Part shown: positions 51,142 through 60,630 of the stretch, one piece after another | Layout: every line of letters starts with the position of its first letter | Numbering within the stretch: position 1 is the first letter of the stretch | Assembly (NCBI GenBank): GCA_934569225.1 | Contig: CAKTKC010000013.1 | Span: 1-64,000 of the forward strand | Direction of reading: 5' to 3' | Source of the DNA: an uncultured Oscillospiraceae bacterium | GTDB lineage: Bacteria > Bacillota > Clostridia > Oscillospirales > Oscillospiraceae | DNA length: 64,000 nt | Made by a program: the position numbers and the translations under genes | The notes under the pieces: generated by a model | What the model was told of the DNA's origin: nothing | The model's input: only the letters and a program-made list of their open reading frames with translations | Database searches by the model: none

Positions 51142-52137
51142 ATGAAAGAGAAACTTCTGGAAGTTAAAAATTTAAGCGTTGCTTTCAAATACGACGGGAA
51201 ATTCCTGCCCCAGACACGGGATGTCAGCTTTGACATTTACAAGGGGGAGATTCTCGGCCTGGTGGGCGAGTCCGGCTCCGGAAAGAGCGTTACCTCCAAG
51301 GTGCTCCTGCAATTGCTTCCCCCCACCGGCAGCAAAATTCTCAGCGGTGAAGCGATTTTTGAGGGGGAGGATCTGGTTCGGTACCCCCGCAAGAAAATGT
51401 ACAACATCCGCGGCAATAAGATTTCCATGATTTTTCAGGAGCCAATGACCAGCCTGAACCCCGTCTATACCTGCGGGAATCAGATTGAGGAAGCGATCAT
51501 GCTCCACCAGAATCTGAGCAAGAAGGAAGCACGGAAAAAAGCCATCGAAATGATGGAATTTGTGGGCATCCCGCTTCCGGAAAGCCGGATCGACAACTAT
51601 CCCCATGAGATGTCCGGCGGTATGCGCCAGCGTGTCATGATCGCAATGGCGCTGTCCTGCAACCCCAAGCTTCTGATTGCCGACGAGCCTACCACTGCTC
51701 TGGATCCCACGATCCAGGCGCAGATCATGGATCTGCTGGTGCATTTGCAGCGAAAAACCGGCATGTCAGTGCTGTACATTTCCCATGACCTGGGCGTGAT
51801 CGCCGAGATCTGCGACCGGGTAGCGGTCATGTACGCCGGAACGATTATGGAAATCGCAGATGTCCACGATCTGTTTTACGACCCCTGGCATCCCTACACC
51901 GTCGGTCTTCTGAATTCCATGCCCCGCATGGACAGCACCTCGGAGCGGCTGGAATGCATCGACGGAACGGTCCCCCATTTTTCGGACATGCCCGCCGGAT
52001 GCCCCTTTGCGCCCCGGTGCAAATACGCCACCGAGCAATGCCGCACCGGAGACCTTCCTCCTATGACGGTACACGGAACACACAGTGTACGCTGCTGGAA
52101 TCACATGAATCGGAAGGAGGACACCGCCAATGGATGA
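51142..52137 (+). CDS. ABC transporter ATPase, DppD type
   Basis: This 331-residue ATPase has Walker A GESGSGKS near residue 42, the Q-loop [10 protein letters not shown], signature MSGGMRQRV, Walker [13 protein letters not shown] and the H-loop YISHDLGV. The C-terminal oligopeptide-type cysteine motif is C-(x5)-C-(x6)-C ([14 protein letters not shown]), usual for Dpp/Opp ATPases with an iron-sulfur-like knot. It overlaps the next gene by eight bases. Confidence 0.94.
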   Translation: MKEKLLEVKNLSVAFKYDGKFLPQTRDVSFDIYKGEILGLVGESGSGKSVTSKVLLQLLPPTGSKILSGEAIFEGEDLVRYPRKKMYNIRGNKISMIFQEPMTSLNPVYTCGNQIEEAIMLHQNLSKKEARKKAIEMMEFVGIPLPESRIDNYPHEMSGGMRQRVMIAMALSCNPKLLIADEPTTALDPTIQAQIMDLLVHLQRKTGMSVLYISHDLGVIAEICDRVAVMYAGTIMEIADVHDLFYDPWHPYTVGLLNSMPRMDSTSERLECIDGTVPHFSDMPAGCPFAPRCKYATEQCRTGDLPPMTVHGTHSVRCWNHMNRKEDTANG

Positions 52138-53101
52138 GCTGCTTCGCGTAAACGATCTGAAAAAGTATTTTCCGGTGACCAAGGGCATCCTGAAAAAGGA
52201 AGTTGCCAGCGTAAAGGCCGTGGACGGCGTCAGCTTCGTCATCCACGCGGGAGAAACCTTTGGCCTGGTAGGCGAGTCCGGCTGCGGAAAGACCACTGTC
52301 GGAAAAATGGTGCTCCGCCTTCTGGATGCCACGGACGGCGAGATCCTGTTCGACGGCCGTGACCTGCGCAAGCTGAGCAAAAGCGAAATGCGGGAAATGC
52401 GCAAGGAAATTCAGATCATTTTCCAGGATCCCTACGGCTCGCTGAATCCCCGCATGACGGTATATGAGATCATCGCGGAGCCAATCAAAAAGCACAAGCT
52501 GGCATCTGGCGAGGAGGTCACCAAACGTGTCGTTGATCTTCTGAACCGAGTCGGACTGAGCGAGCGGGAAATGCGGAAGTATCCTCATGAATTTTCCGGC
52601 GGACAGCGCCAGCGTATCTGCATTGCAAGAGCCCTGGCAGTCAATCCCCGCCTGATCGTCTGTGACGAGCCGGTTTCCGCGCTGGACGTGTCCGTTCAGT
52701 CCCAGATTCTGAACCTTCTGAAGGATCTTCAGCATGACCTCGGCGTTGCCTATCTGTTCATTGCCCACGGTATGCCCGTCGTCCGGCATATGTCCGACCG
52801 CGTCGGCGTCATGTATCTGGGAAAGCTTGTGGAGGTCGCGGACTGCAACGAGCTGTTCTCCGATCCGCTGCATCCCTACAGCAAGGCGCTGATTTCGGCG
52901 ATTCCCGTGGCCGACCCCGACCACAAGCCCCAGCGGATCGTTCTTGAAGGGGACGTTCCGAACCCCATCAACCTCAATCCGGGGTGCCGGTTCTATTCCC
53001 GGTGTCCTTCTGCGTGTGAACGGTGCAAGGTTGATCCGCCCCAGCTTCGGGAGGTTCACCCCGGACACTATGTCGCCTGCCATTTTGCTGAAAAGGAATA
53101 G
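52130..53101 (+). CDS. ABC transporter ATPase, DppF type
   Basis: This 323-residue ATPase has Walker [10 protein letters not shown]-loop [11 protein letters not shown], signature FSGGQRQRI, Walker [13 protein letters not shown] and an H-loop that reads [11 protein letters not shown] rather than the common ISHDL form. The C-terminal motif [14 protein letters not shown] matches the oligopeptide ATPase extension. GGAAGGAGG precedes the ATG. It ends the transporter operon. Confidence 0.94.
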   Translation: MDELLRVNDLKKYFPVTKGILKKEVASVKAVDGVSFVIHAGETFGLVGESGCGKTTVGKMVLRLLDATDGEILFDGRDLRKLSKSEMREMRKEIQIIFQDPYGSLNPRMTVYEIIAEPIKKHKLASGEEVTKRVVDLLNRVGLSEREMRKYPHEFSGGQRQRICIARALAVNPRLIVCDEPVSALDVSVQSQILNLLKDLQHDLGVAYLFIAHGMPVVRHMSDRVGVMYLGKLVEVADCNELFSDPLHPYSKALISAIPVADPDHKPQRIVLEGDVPNPINLNPGCRFYSRCPSACERCKVDPPQLREVHPGHYVACHFAEKE

Positions 53102-53148
53102 TATGCTCTCCCCACAATTGTGAAGGAACTATCATAAGCCAAACAACA

Positions 53149-53192
53149 ACTCTCCGGAAAGGGCGATACCTGCCCCTTCCGGAGAGTTCCTT
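53149..53192. terminator. Terminator after the ABC transporter operon
   Basis: ACTCTCCGGAA pairs with TTCCGGAGAGT with an extended GGGGC/GCCCC-type inner stem, followed on the plus strand by TCCTTTATG. It also sits before the end of the convergent IclR gene. Confidence 0.7.
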
Positions 53193-53212
53193 TATGTAAA
53201 AACGATTGTTTA

Positions 53213-53980
53213 TCAGATCAGATCCCGTTCAAACCGCAGCCGACGGTTGATCTCCCTTGCACCAGCCAACAAAATCTTTTCGATTTGAAGCCGTTCCTCC
53301 TCCGTCGGAGCCGATTCCTGTCGGACATGCAGGCCGACTGCACAGTTCCCAAGGCGCGGCACGCGAAGGCTGATCCCGTAGAAGGAATCGTATTGCTGAT
53401 TATTGTCTTCAATGCACACGATTTTCTGGTTGGCAAGGGTCCTGAGCTCCTTTTCCAGTGCAGCCAGAGAGTTGATGCCGGGCCAGTCCTCCTCTTTTGG
53501 CAGGCCGATCTTCTGCACCAGATTGTTAAGCTCCGTGCGGCTCATCGTGGACAGCATGGCTCTGCCCGTGGCGGAATTGTAAAGGTTTCCCCGGAACAGC
53601 TCACCCCGTTCATGAAGCTGGTTCTTGCTGTCCTCTGCGTAGCTGATGACGAATTTTTCGCCGTCCACAAGGATTGCCAGCAGTGCGGTATGCCCCGTCC
53701 TTTTCTGGATCCATTTCAGCGCCGGCGTGCAGGTTTCCACCAGCTCTTTATGGAACGCTTTGTACCGCGTCAGATAGTAGGCATAGGCGCCGAGTACATA
53801 GCCGGAGGAGCGGGACACCTGAGACAGAAAACCCTTTTCGCACAGCGTCTGAACCAGATGGGCGCAGGTACTGACGTGAATACCTGTCTTTTTCGAAATG
53901 GTTCCCAGCGTAACCGGCTCCCCGCGCATATCGGAGACAGTCACCAGAATATTTAACGCCCGATCGACGGACTGAATCAT
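53213..53980 (-). CDS. IclR-family transcriptional regulator
   Basis: This 255-residue protein has an N-terminal winged helix (SVDRALNILVTV, then TLGTISKKTGIHVSTCAHLVQTL) and the IclR effector domain with LHERGELFRGNLYNSATGRA. These regulators usually respond to small acids or sugar acids, which fits the neighbouring catabolic genes. GAGGTG precedes the ATG. It follows the AraC gene by 25 bases on the same strand. Confidence 0.88.
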   Translation of the reverse strand: MIQSVDRALNILVTVSDMRGEPVTLGTISKKTGIHVSTCAHLVQTLCEKGFLSQVSRSSGYVLGAYAYYLTRYKAFHKELVETCTPALKWIQKRTGHTALLAILVDGEKFVISYAEDSKNQLHERGELFRGNLYNSATGRAMLSTMSRTELNNLVQKIGLPKEEDWPGINSLAALEKELRTLANQKIVCIEDNNQQYDSFYGISLRVPRLGNCAVGLHVRQESAPTEEERLQIEKILLAGAREINRRLRFERDLI

Positions 53981-54005
53981 GAATTCATCACCTCATGCAA
54001 TATCC

Positions 54006-54887
54006 TTAATTCTTGCGATAGGTCGAGGGAGATACGCCGGTTATCTTTTTGAAGGCCTTATAGAAATTGGTCGTATTATTGAATCCGCTTTGCAGTGCGA
54101 TGCTGTAAATGGAATCATTCCCGGAAATCAGGAGCTTCTGCGCCAGGTCTATCCGCTTGGAAATGATATAGTCCCAGGCTGAAAAGCCATTCAGCTCCTT
54201 AAACAGCTGGGAAAAATAGGAGTTGCTCATGTTGGCCACGGAGGAAAGGGTTTTTAAGGTCAGCTCATCTGTAATATGCTGGTCAATATAGTCCATCACC
54301 CGCTGGATGCGGCCAATATTTTCGCTGGTTATGTTCATGTTCGCTTCCAATGTACCCGGCATATCCAGCTTGCTCTGGCGAATGATCAGAATCAGGACCG
54401 CGATCAGGTAGGATTTGATCATCAAGCCGTAGTCCTCAGTCTGCGTCTCAAATTCTTCGTGGATTTTCTCCAGCAGATCCCGGATCTGATTGGTCGTTTC
54501 CGAGCCGCGTTCCAGCCGGTTTTCAAACTGCATATTTTTGGCAGAAAAAACCTGAACGTATTTGGCATCAAAAGCGTCATTGCTGTGCGACCAGAAGAAA
54601 TCCGGGAAGAAATGAAAGCCCATGGAAATAATATCCTTGTCCCCCGAGATTTCCGTGACGTAATGCTGCTCATTGCTTCTGAAAATAAAAATATCTCCTG
54701 GTTCTATGGAATATTGTTTGTCCTTGAGGGTAAATGTTCCATGGCAGTCTTTGAAGTAGCCGAATTCGATTGCAGGGTGCGAATGCGCAATATACGGCCG
54801 TTTTCCGGCCGAAACACAGTTCTGATACCAGCGCGCATGGAAAGCCTGCTTTCCCGGGGCGGATAGAATCGCTTCTTTGAACGTCAT
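54006..54887 (-). CDS. AraC-family transcriptional regulator
   Basis: This 293-residue protein starts at the ATG at 54887 after AGGAG. It has a cupin sensor domain (AHSHPAIEFGYF, IEPGDIFIFRSNEQHYV) and a C-terminal double helix-turn-helix (LKTLSSVANMSNSYFSQLFKE and IYSIALQSGFNNTTNFYKAFKK). The sequence is clearly more AT-rich than most neighbours, which may reflect recent transfer. It is the second AraC regulator of this island. Confidence 0.9.
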   Translation of the reverse strand: MTFKEAILSAPGKQAFHARWYQNCVSAGKRPYIAHSHPAIEFGYFKDCHGTFTLKDKQYSIEPGDIFIFRSNEQHYVTEISGDKDIISMGFHFFPDFFWSHSNDAFDAKYVQVFSAKNMQFENRLERGSETTNQIRDLLEKIHEEFETQTEDYGLMIKSYLIAVLILIIRQSKLDMPGTLEANMNITSENIGRIQRVMDYIDQHITDELTLKTLSSVANMSNSYFSQLFKELNGFSAWDYIISKRIDLAQKLLISGNDSIYSIALQSGFNNTTNFYKAFKKITGVSPSTYRKN

Positions 54888-54996
54888 AGTCTTCGCTCCT
54901 TCCTTTCCTATTATCATATCACATAATTACATAATTTGCAAAAAAATGTAATATAGTTTGTACATTTCCCTAAATAGTTGCTTGTACAGTACGCGC

Positions 54997-55012
54997 GAAT
55001 CGTATACGATTC
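54997..55012. promoter_or_regulatory. 16-bp perfect palindrome upstream of the malic enzyme fragment
   Basis: GAATCGTATACGATTC overlaps a weak -10 box (TACGAT, 17 bases after TTGTAC at 54982). It looks like an operator. Confidence 0.45.
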
Positions 55013-55069
55013 CCGTAGCGCCGAGAATTTCAGAAAATGCCCGGCTCGGCAATCATTAAGGAGGAAATT

Positions 55070-55234
55070 ATGGATTACGCAAAAGAGTCCCTGCGGCTTC
55101 ACAAGGAGTGGGGCGGCAAGATCAAGGTCATCTGCAAGGTGCCCTACAAGACCAGGGACGACCTGTCCCTGACCTACACCCCCGGCGTTGCCCAGCCCTG
55201 CCTGGAGATTCAGAAGGACATCGACAAGTCCTAA
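55070..55234 (+). pseudogene. Truncated NAD-dependent malic enzyme (5' fragment)
   Basis: Behind TTAAGGAGG the ATG at 55070 opens a frame that matches the malic enzyme N-terminus: YAKESLRLHKEWGGKI, then the characteristic LSLTYTPGVAQPCLEIQKD. It stops after 54 codons at IDKS, whereas the family has about 390 or more. The following DNA contains no continuation in any frame, so the gene was cut by a deletion or insertion. The promoter and ribosome site are intact. Confidence 0.8.
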
Positions 55235-55514
55235 TCTCGGGGGAAATATTATTTTGCGAATTGTCCACGATATAATGAGTTAAACTTAGCGCAGTCTATT
55301 GTTAAACGCTAAGTGGAATTTGGAGAGCTTTTCTCGACGATGAAAATGCCGAGGCTGTGGGTGCTTTGATGTTTTCCGAAGATATACGGTGGGGAATCAG
55401 CGGCTGGTTATGGTGAAGGATGTTTTTAGGGGCTGCGCCGCTGAAACAGCGGCTTTGAAAAACGGTTTATATCCGTTTCAGTAACATCTAGTATCAGAAC
55501 AGATAAATACAAAT
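55235..55514. other. Non-coding stretch after the malic enzyme fragment
   Basis: No gene is recognisable. It holds three short inverted repeats: ACTTAGCG/CGCTAAGT at 55284-55314, GCCGCTG/CAGCGGC at 55437-55453, and AAACGG/CCGTTT at about 55460-55478. It may be the scar of a mobile element that removed the rest of the malic enzyme gene. Confidence 0.4.
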
Positions 55515-55553
55515 AGCGCCCCGAAGTGCGGTCATCCCGCGTTTCGGGGCGCT
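55515..55553 (-). terminator. Terminator of the disaccharide operon
   Basis: AGCGCCCCGAA pairs with TTCGGGGCGCT. On the minus strand it is followed by ATTTGTATTT, 13 bases after the pgmB stop. Confidence 0.75.
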
Positions 55554-55565
55554 GCTGTTTTGGAA

Positions 55566-56201
55566 TTACAGCTTTAGCAGGTCGCTGAAGGTATTCAGCG
55601 GGTAAGTCGCAAGACCACTCTTGGCCGCGGAGCCGATGCCCGCGCTGTGGAAGCCGCCGGCAGCCGCTGCCTGAACGCCGGCCAGGGCGTCCTCCACCAC
55701 CAGGCACTGCTCGGGGGGCAGATTCAGCATCTGCGCCGCCATGGTAAAGACCTCAGGATCAGGCTTGGAGTGGGTGATGTTGTTGCCGTCAGACACGGCG
55801 TCGAAGTATCCGCCCAGACCGATGCGCTCCAGAATCAGGGGCGCGTTCTTGCTGGAAGAACCGATGGCCAGCTTGATTCCCCGGGCGCGCAGGGCGTTCA
55901 GGGTGTCCCGAACCTCGTCGGACAGGTCGGCGGGGGTCATGAATTGCAGGGACGCCCGGTAGAGGTCGTTCTTCTTCTCCGCCAGACGCACCTTGTCCTC
56001 GCCGGAAAGGGCGGGGCCGTGGTACTCCTCCAGCACGATCTCCAGACTGGCCATCCGTGAAACGCCCCGCAGACGGTCGTTCTTTGCCTCGTCGAAGGGA
56101 ATGCCCAGAGAATCGGCCAGCGCCTTCCAGGCCAGGAAGTGGTAGTGGTCGGTGAAGCAAATCACACCGTCCAAGTCGAAAATAACTGCTTTGTAGTTCA
56201 T
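55566..56201 (-). CDS. pgmB: Beta-phosphoglucomutase
   Basis: This 211-residue HAD-superfamily enzyme has the nucleophile motif FDLDGVICF (Asp8 and Asp10), the cap with LRGVSRMASLEI, motif II GSSSKNAP and motif III SKPDPEVF with VVEDALAGV. It converts beta-glucose 1-phosphate, the product of GH65 inverting phosphorylases, into glucose 6-phosphate. Its ATG overlaps the stop of the upstream GH65 gene (ATGA). A longer frame upstream is a shadow. Confidence 0.93.
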   Translation of the reverse strand: MNYKAVIFDLDGVICFTDHYHFLAWKALADSLGIPFDEAKNDRLRGVSRMASLEIVLEEYHGPALSGEDKVRLAEKKNDLYRASLQFMTPADLSDEVRDTLNALRARGIKLAIGSSSKNAPLILERIGLGGYFDAVSDGNNITHSKPDPEVFTMAAQMLNLPPEQCLVVEDALAGVQAAAAGGFHSAGIGSAAKSGLATYPLNTFSDLLKL

Positions 56202-58360
56202 AATGTCGTAATTTCTCCTTTTTCCTGGGTCAGTTCCGCGCGGTACCATTTGCCCTTTACGCAGAACCGGAACGAAACGCGCTCCCAGCCTTCCGGGAGG
56301 CAGGGGCTTACCTTTGCGCCGTCCTCCGTCACTTCCAGACCGGCGAAGCCCTGTGCCAGCACCTTCCATGCGCCGCCAGCGGCCGCGGGATGGGTGCCGA
56401 CGATGTACACGAGCCCCGCCCACTGCTTGCCGCCGCCGTCCCAGTCCGCCTTGGCGGATTTCAGGAAGAAGGGGTAAGCGCTCACGGCGTCGCCGCACCG
56501 GCAGGCGAGCAATGCGTACATGCAGGCGCTCAGAGATGAGCCATGCTCCGTCCGGGGGCAGTAGTAGTCCCAGTTGGCTTTCAGGACGTCTTGGGGATAG
56601 TCATTGTGGAAGAACTCCAGCATGGTCACCACATCTGCCTGCTTGATGACCTGGGTGTGGGAGGCCACGCCGTATGCGCCGCCCCAGTACTCTCTGGGGT
56701 CGAGAAGACGGCTACGCACGGTGTCGACGGAGGTATCCTCTAAGTCAAAGTAGCCGTCAAACTGCTCGATGACGCCGTCACCGTTGGGAGACGGGACGTA
56801 CAGCTGGCGGGAAGCCGCCTCCAGCTTGGGCAGAAGCTCCTCGGCACCGGTCTGGGCGCAGAATGTCCGGTAGGCGTCCGGGTCGGCTTCCTTCAGGAGC
56901 TTTGCTGCCTGACATGCCCAGAAAATGGTCGCCTGGGCCATTTTGTTGGTGTAGGCATTGTTGTTCACCCGCTCGTGGTACTCGTCCGGGCCGATGACGT
57001 CGTGGATCTCCCACCGGTCGGAGGTGGCGTGTTTCAGAAGCAGGGAATAGTAGAACCGGGCGCATTCCAGTATGGTGCGGGCGCCGCCCTCAGCCAGCAG
57101 CGCGGTGTCCCCGGTGACGGCGACGTACTGCATGATGGCTCTGGCCACGGCGGAGGAAATATGCACCTGCTTGTCCTTGAAAAAGGTGCGCATGGGTCTT
57201 CCGGTGAACACGTCGGTGACGTTGTAATCCGAGCAGCCGTCGTAGCCGCCCTCCTGGCTTTCCCAGGCGTAGAACGCACCCTCCCAGCCGTAGCTCTTGG
57301 CCTTTTCCAGAGCGCCGGGCAGGGTCTCGATGCGGTAGCGCACCATGGAACGGGCGACCTCCGGTTGGGTGTAGAGGAAGTAGTCCAGAATGAACATCTC
57401 GCTGTCCCAGAAGATGGCACCCTTGTAGGTCTGTCCGGACAGACCCCGGGCAGGGATGGACAGATCGTCCCGGTGTCTGGGGGCAATGGAATTCAGATGG
57501 TAGAGGGAGTAGTTGAGGGTGTCTCTCGCAATGTCGTCGCCGGTCAGCTCCACCTCGCCCACAGACCAGATGTTTTCCCAGTTGTCCGTGTGGGTACGGA
57601 GCAGAGCGTCAAAGTTGGCCGTTTTCAGCGCTTCCTCCACGGCGGCAAGGGGGGTTGGGCAGTCCAGCGTGGTGTAGACGGCGCTGACGCTGATGAGGGT
57701 GAGGGATTCCCCGGCTTTCAGCACGGCGCGGCAGCGGAAGCCGCTGGCTCTCTCCGGGATGGCCTGACCGCCCACCGCTATGCAGCGTCGGCCAACGGCT
57801 ACCTTATCCTTGCCGTTCTGGACGTCCGCAAGGCAGAATACGGTGTCGCCGGTGATGTGATAGTCGAAGGCATTGTAGTGGGGGCCGTAGATTTCCCAGA
57901 TGTTTTTGTCGATGTCCGCTGTGACCTCTACGGTCATGGGGGCGGATACGGTGACGGTGTACCGGGAGAGGATCAGGTGGTACTGCCCCATGTGGGCGGC
58001 GCAGCTGCTTTCCACGGTGACGGTTCCGGCAGACGCCTGCCAGGTGGTTTTCCGGGAGGCAATGCCATGGCGGTAGTCAAGGCTCTGGGTGTGGCTGAGA
58101 GGTTCCTTCTCCGGCAGGGCGAACACGTCACCGTCCACCGAAAGCACCGTGTGCAGCGGGTTAGGGGCGTTCAGGGGTTCCCGCCAGCCGTCGCCTACCC
58201 GGTCGTAAATGCCCGCCAGGTTGACCGCCGCCAGCTGCTTCTTTCCGTGCTCGTCCAGCGTGCCGCGAATGCCCAGATACCCGTTGCCTACCAGGAAACG
58301 GTTGCCGTTATCGGCAGCCGCTTCCGGGGAAAAATTGTGTCGTTCAATCGTCCAGGCCAT
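56198..58360 (-). CDS. GH65 disaccharide phosphorylase (second of a tandem pair)
   Basis: This 720-residue protein starts at the ATG at 58360 behind GGGAGG. It has the GH65 layout: N-terminal beta-sandwich (NRFLVGNGYLGIRGTLDEH), the (alpha/alpha)6 barrel with FWDSEMFILDYFLYTQPE, the catalytic acid Glu near residue 461 in VIGPDEYHERVNNNAYTN, and the phosphate-binding region HGSSLSACMYAL. Such enzymes split maltose, kojibiose, nigerose or trehalose with phosphate, with inversion. The exact disaccharide cannot be assigned. It lies two bases after the first GH65 gene. Confidence 0.92.
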   Translation of the reverse strand: MAWTIERHNFSPEAAADNGNRFLVGNGYLGIRGTLDEHGKKQLAAVNLAGIYDRVGDGWREPLNAPNPLHTVLSVDGDVFALPEKEPLSHTQSLDYRHGIASRKTTWQASAGTVTVESSCAAHMGQYHLILSRYTVTVSAPMTVEVTADIDKNIWEIYGPHYNAFDYHITGDTVFCLADVQNGKDKVAVGRRCIAVGGQAIPERASGFRCRAVLKAGESLTLISVSAVYTTLDCPTPLAAVEEALKTANFDALLRTHTDNWENIWSVGEVELTGDDIARDTLNYSLYHLNSIAPRHRDDLSIPARGLSGQTYKGAIFWDSEMFILDYFLYTQPEVARSMVRYRIETLPGALEKAKSYGWEGAFYAWESQEGGYDGCSDYNVTDVFTGRPMRTFFKDKQVHISSAVARAIMQYVAVTGDTALLAEGGARTILECARFYYSLLLKHATSDRWEIHDVIGPDEYHERVNNNAYTNKMAQATIFWACQAAKLLKEADPDAYRTFCAQTGAEELLPKLEAASRQLYVPSPNGDGVIEQFDGYFDLEDTSVDTVRSRLLDPREYWGGAYGVASHTQVIKQADVVTMLEFFHNDYPQDVLKANWDYYCPRTEHGSSLSACMYALLACRCGDAVSAYPFFLKSAKADWDGGGKQWAGLVYIVGTHPAAAGGAWKVLAQGFAGLEVTEDGAKVSPCLPEGWERVSFRFCVKGKWYRAELTQEKGEITTL

Positions 58361-58362
58361 TG

Positions 58363-60627
58363 TTATGCCTCCCTGACATGCACCAGCGGTGCGTCCGCGA
58401 CGGTTACTTCCTTGCCGTAAAGCCCCAGCGTTACGGGCGCGCCGGAGAGACGCTCCAGCGTGACCTTTTCCTGAGACACGGTGACACGCAGGACGCTTCC
58501 GCCGGTTTGAATGGTGAAGCTGTACTGCTTCCACTGTACCGGGATGCAGGGGGACAGGTTCAGCAGGCCGCCGTCGCAGTTCAGACCGCCGAAGCCGTAG
58601 ACAATGTTCATCCAGGCACCGGCGATGGACGTGGTGTGCAGACCCTCGCAGGTGTTGCGGTTGTAGTCGTCCAGATCCATGCGGGTGGCAAAGCCGAAGT
58701 AATCCTCCGCCTTCTGCATCCGCCCCAGACGGCAGGCCAGAATGGAATGGATGGACGGGGACAGGCTGCTTTCGTGGATGCAGCGGGGTTCGTAGAAATC
58801 GTAGTTGGCGGCCAGCTGTTCCCGGGTGAACTCGGAGCCGTAGAGCATCATAAACATCAGAACATCCGGCTGCTTGATCATGCTGTTGCGGTAGATCCGC
58901 TCATACGACCAGTGGGAGTACAGGGGGAACTGGTCGGCGGGGATGGCTGCGATGTCCAGCTCCGGCAGATGGAAGTAGCCCATGTGCTGCTCGAACAGTT
59001 TGGTATTCTCGTCGTAGGGGATGTACATGCTGTCGGCCTTGTGCTTCCAGTCGGCCATTTCCTCAGGTGCGACGTTCAACTTCGCCAAAGATGCTTCGTC
59101 CATCTGCGCCAGGGTTTCCAGGGCGTAGCGCAGGGTCTTCTGACCCATGAAGTTGGTGTAGGCGTTGTGGTGGACCATCATCTGGAACTCGTCGGGACCC
59201 ATGACGCAGTAGTAGCCGTACTTGCCGGTCACGGGATCGAAATCGCCCCGGGAGGCCAGCATCCGGCTGATCTCCACCAGCATTTCCGCGCCGCAGGTAT
59301 ACAGGAACTCTGTGTCCCCGGTCTGGTGGACGTAGTTCCACAGGCCGTAGGCAACGCCGGTGGAGGCTTGCAGCTGCAAACTCGCGTGCTGCCACAGGTC
59401 GCAGCATTCCCGGCCGCTGATGGTGGCGATGGGATAGAACGCGCCCTTGCAGTCCAGCGCCGCGGCGCGTTCTTTGGCTTCCGGCAGAGTGTCGTAGCGG
59501 AATTTCAGGAAGCTTTTCGCTGCCTGGGGGTTATTGAACAGGTAGAAGGGCAGGCAGCAGACCTCGCTGTCCCAGAAGGTGTTGCCGTTGTAGGCTTCGC
59601 CGGTAAGACCCTTTGCCCCGAACACCGCGCCGTATTTGGCGGTGTGGAGGGTCTGGTGCAGCTGGAAAATGCAGAAGCGGATGCCTTGCTGGTTCACTTC
59701 GTCGCCGCAGATCTCAATGTCGGAGACCTTCCACTGATTCTCCCACCATGCGGCGGATTCCACCTTCAGGGCCTCGTAATCCGTCTGCGCCAGAGCGGCG
59801 TTCGCTTCGGCGATCCGCCGGGGCAGGGTCTCCTGCTCGGCGGCGTTCTTTCCGGTGAGCAGAACCACCACGCGCTCCAGCTTGGCGGACTGACCCGGAT
59901 TCAGCACGGCGTGGAAGCCGTTGGAAGCGATCCCCGCTTCCTCCTGCCATGGGGCGCCGGGCAGACCACGGAAGGCAGCCGCGGCATAGACCTGCTGCTT
60001 CGTGGTCTTGGTGGCGGCGAGGATGCGGCACTGGTTGCCGTCCGCGCCTGCCATTTCCGTCTCAAACATAGGTGCTTCCGCGCTGACGTGGGGACGGGTG
60101 AAGTCCAGACCGGCGCGGATGGTCACGTCGGCGGTGCCGGCGACAGCCTTCAGCGTGACCTTCTGGCCGACGAACTGCTCTTTTTCCATGGAGGTGAAGC
60201 GCTCGAAGGCAACCTCCACCGTGGTCTTATCGTCCACGTGCCACAAAAAGCTTCTTCTCAGGATGCCGGTGCGCAGGTCAAGTACCCGGTGAAAGTCCGA
60301 GAAGCGGCTCTTTGCCAGGTCAAGCATCTCGCCATTGCAGGTGATGCGGGTGTAGACCCAGTCCACGGTGTTGACCATGAACTCCGTAAAGGACAGCATT
60401 CCCTTGTAGCCGGACTTTTGCAGCATCCGGCGCTCGTAGACGCCGTTCAGATAGCTGCCGACCAGACTTTTGCCGGAATAGCCCTCGTCAAAATAGCCCC
60501 GAAGGCCGGTATACTCGTTGCCGAGGGAAAAGACAGACTCCGCCGTTTGGCTGTGCTTCGGATCGAACCCGTCCTCCGCAACGACCCAGGGGTGGATTTG
60601 AAAATAACGATCAGCAAATTTTCCCAT
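58363..60627 (-). CDS. GH65 disaccharide phosphorylase (first of a tandem pair)
   Basis: This 754-residue protein has the same GH65 layout: ESVFSLGNEYTGLRGYFDEG at the N-terminus, NTFWDSEVCCLPFYLF, the catalytic Glu near residue 479 in VMGPDEFQMMVHHNAYTN, and HESSLSPSIHSIL for phosphate. The catalytic loop differs from its neighbour (FQMM versus YHER), so the two probably act on different linkages or chain lengths. AAAGGA precedes the ATG. It lies three bases after the permease gene. Confidence 0.92.
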   Translation of the reverse strand: MGKFADRYFQIHPWVVAEDGFDPKHSQTAESVFSLGNEYTGLRGYFDEGYSGKSLVGSYLNGVYERRMLQKSGYKGMLSFTEFMVNTVDWVYTRITCNGEMLDLAKSRFSDFHRVLDLRTGILRRSFLWHVDDKTTVEVAFERFTSMEKEQFVGQKVTLKAVAGTADVTIRAGLDFTRPHVSAEAPMFETEMAGADGNQCRILAATKTTKQQVYAAAAFRGLPGAPWQEEAGIASNGFHAVLNPGQSAKLERVVVLLTGKNAAEQETLPRRIAEANAALAQTDYEALKVESAAWWENQWKVSDIEICGDEVNQQGIRFCIFQLHQTLHTAKYGAVFGAKGLTGEAYNGNTFWDSEVCCLPFYLFNNPQAAKSFLKFRYDTLPEAKERAAALDCKGAFYPIATISGRECCDLWQHASLQLQASTGVAYGLWNYVHQTGDTEFLYTCGAEMLVEISRMLASRGDFDPVTGKYGYYCVMGPDEFQMMVHHNAYTNFMGQKTLRYALETLAQMDEASLAKLNVAPEEMADWKHKADSMYIPYDENTKLFEQHMGYFHLPELDIAAIPADQFPLYSHWSYERIYRNSMIKQPDVLMFMMLYGSEFTREQLAANYDFYEPRCIHESSLSPSIHSILACRLGRMQKAEDYFGFATRMDLDDYNRNTCEGLHTTSIAGAWMNIVYGFGGLNCDGGLLNLSPCIPVQWKQYSFTIQTGGSVLRVTVSQEKVTLERLSGAPVTLGLYGKEVTVADAPLVHVREA

Positions 60628-60630
60628 AAA

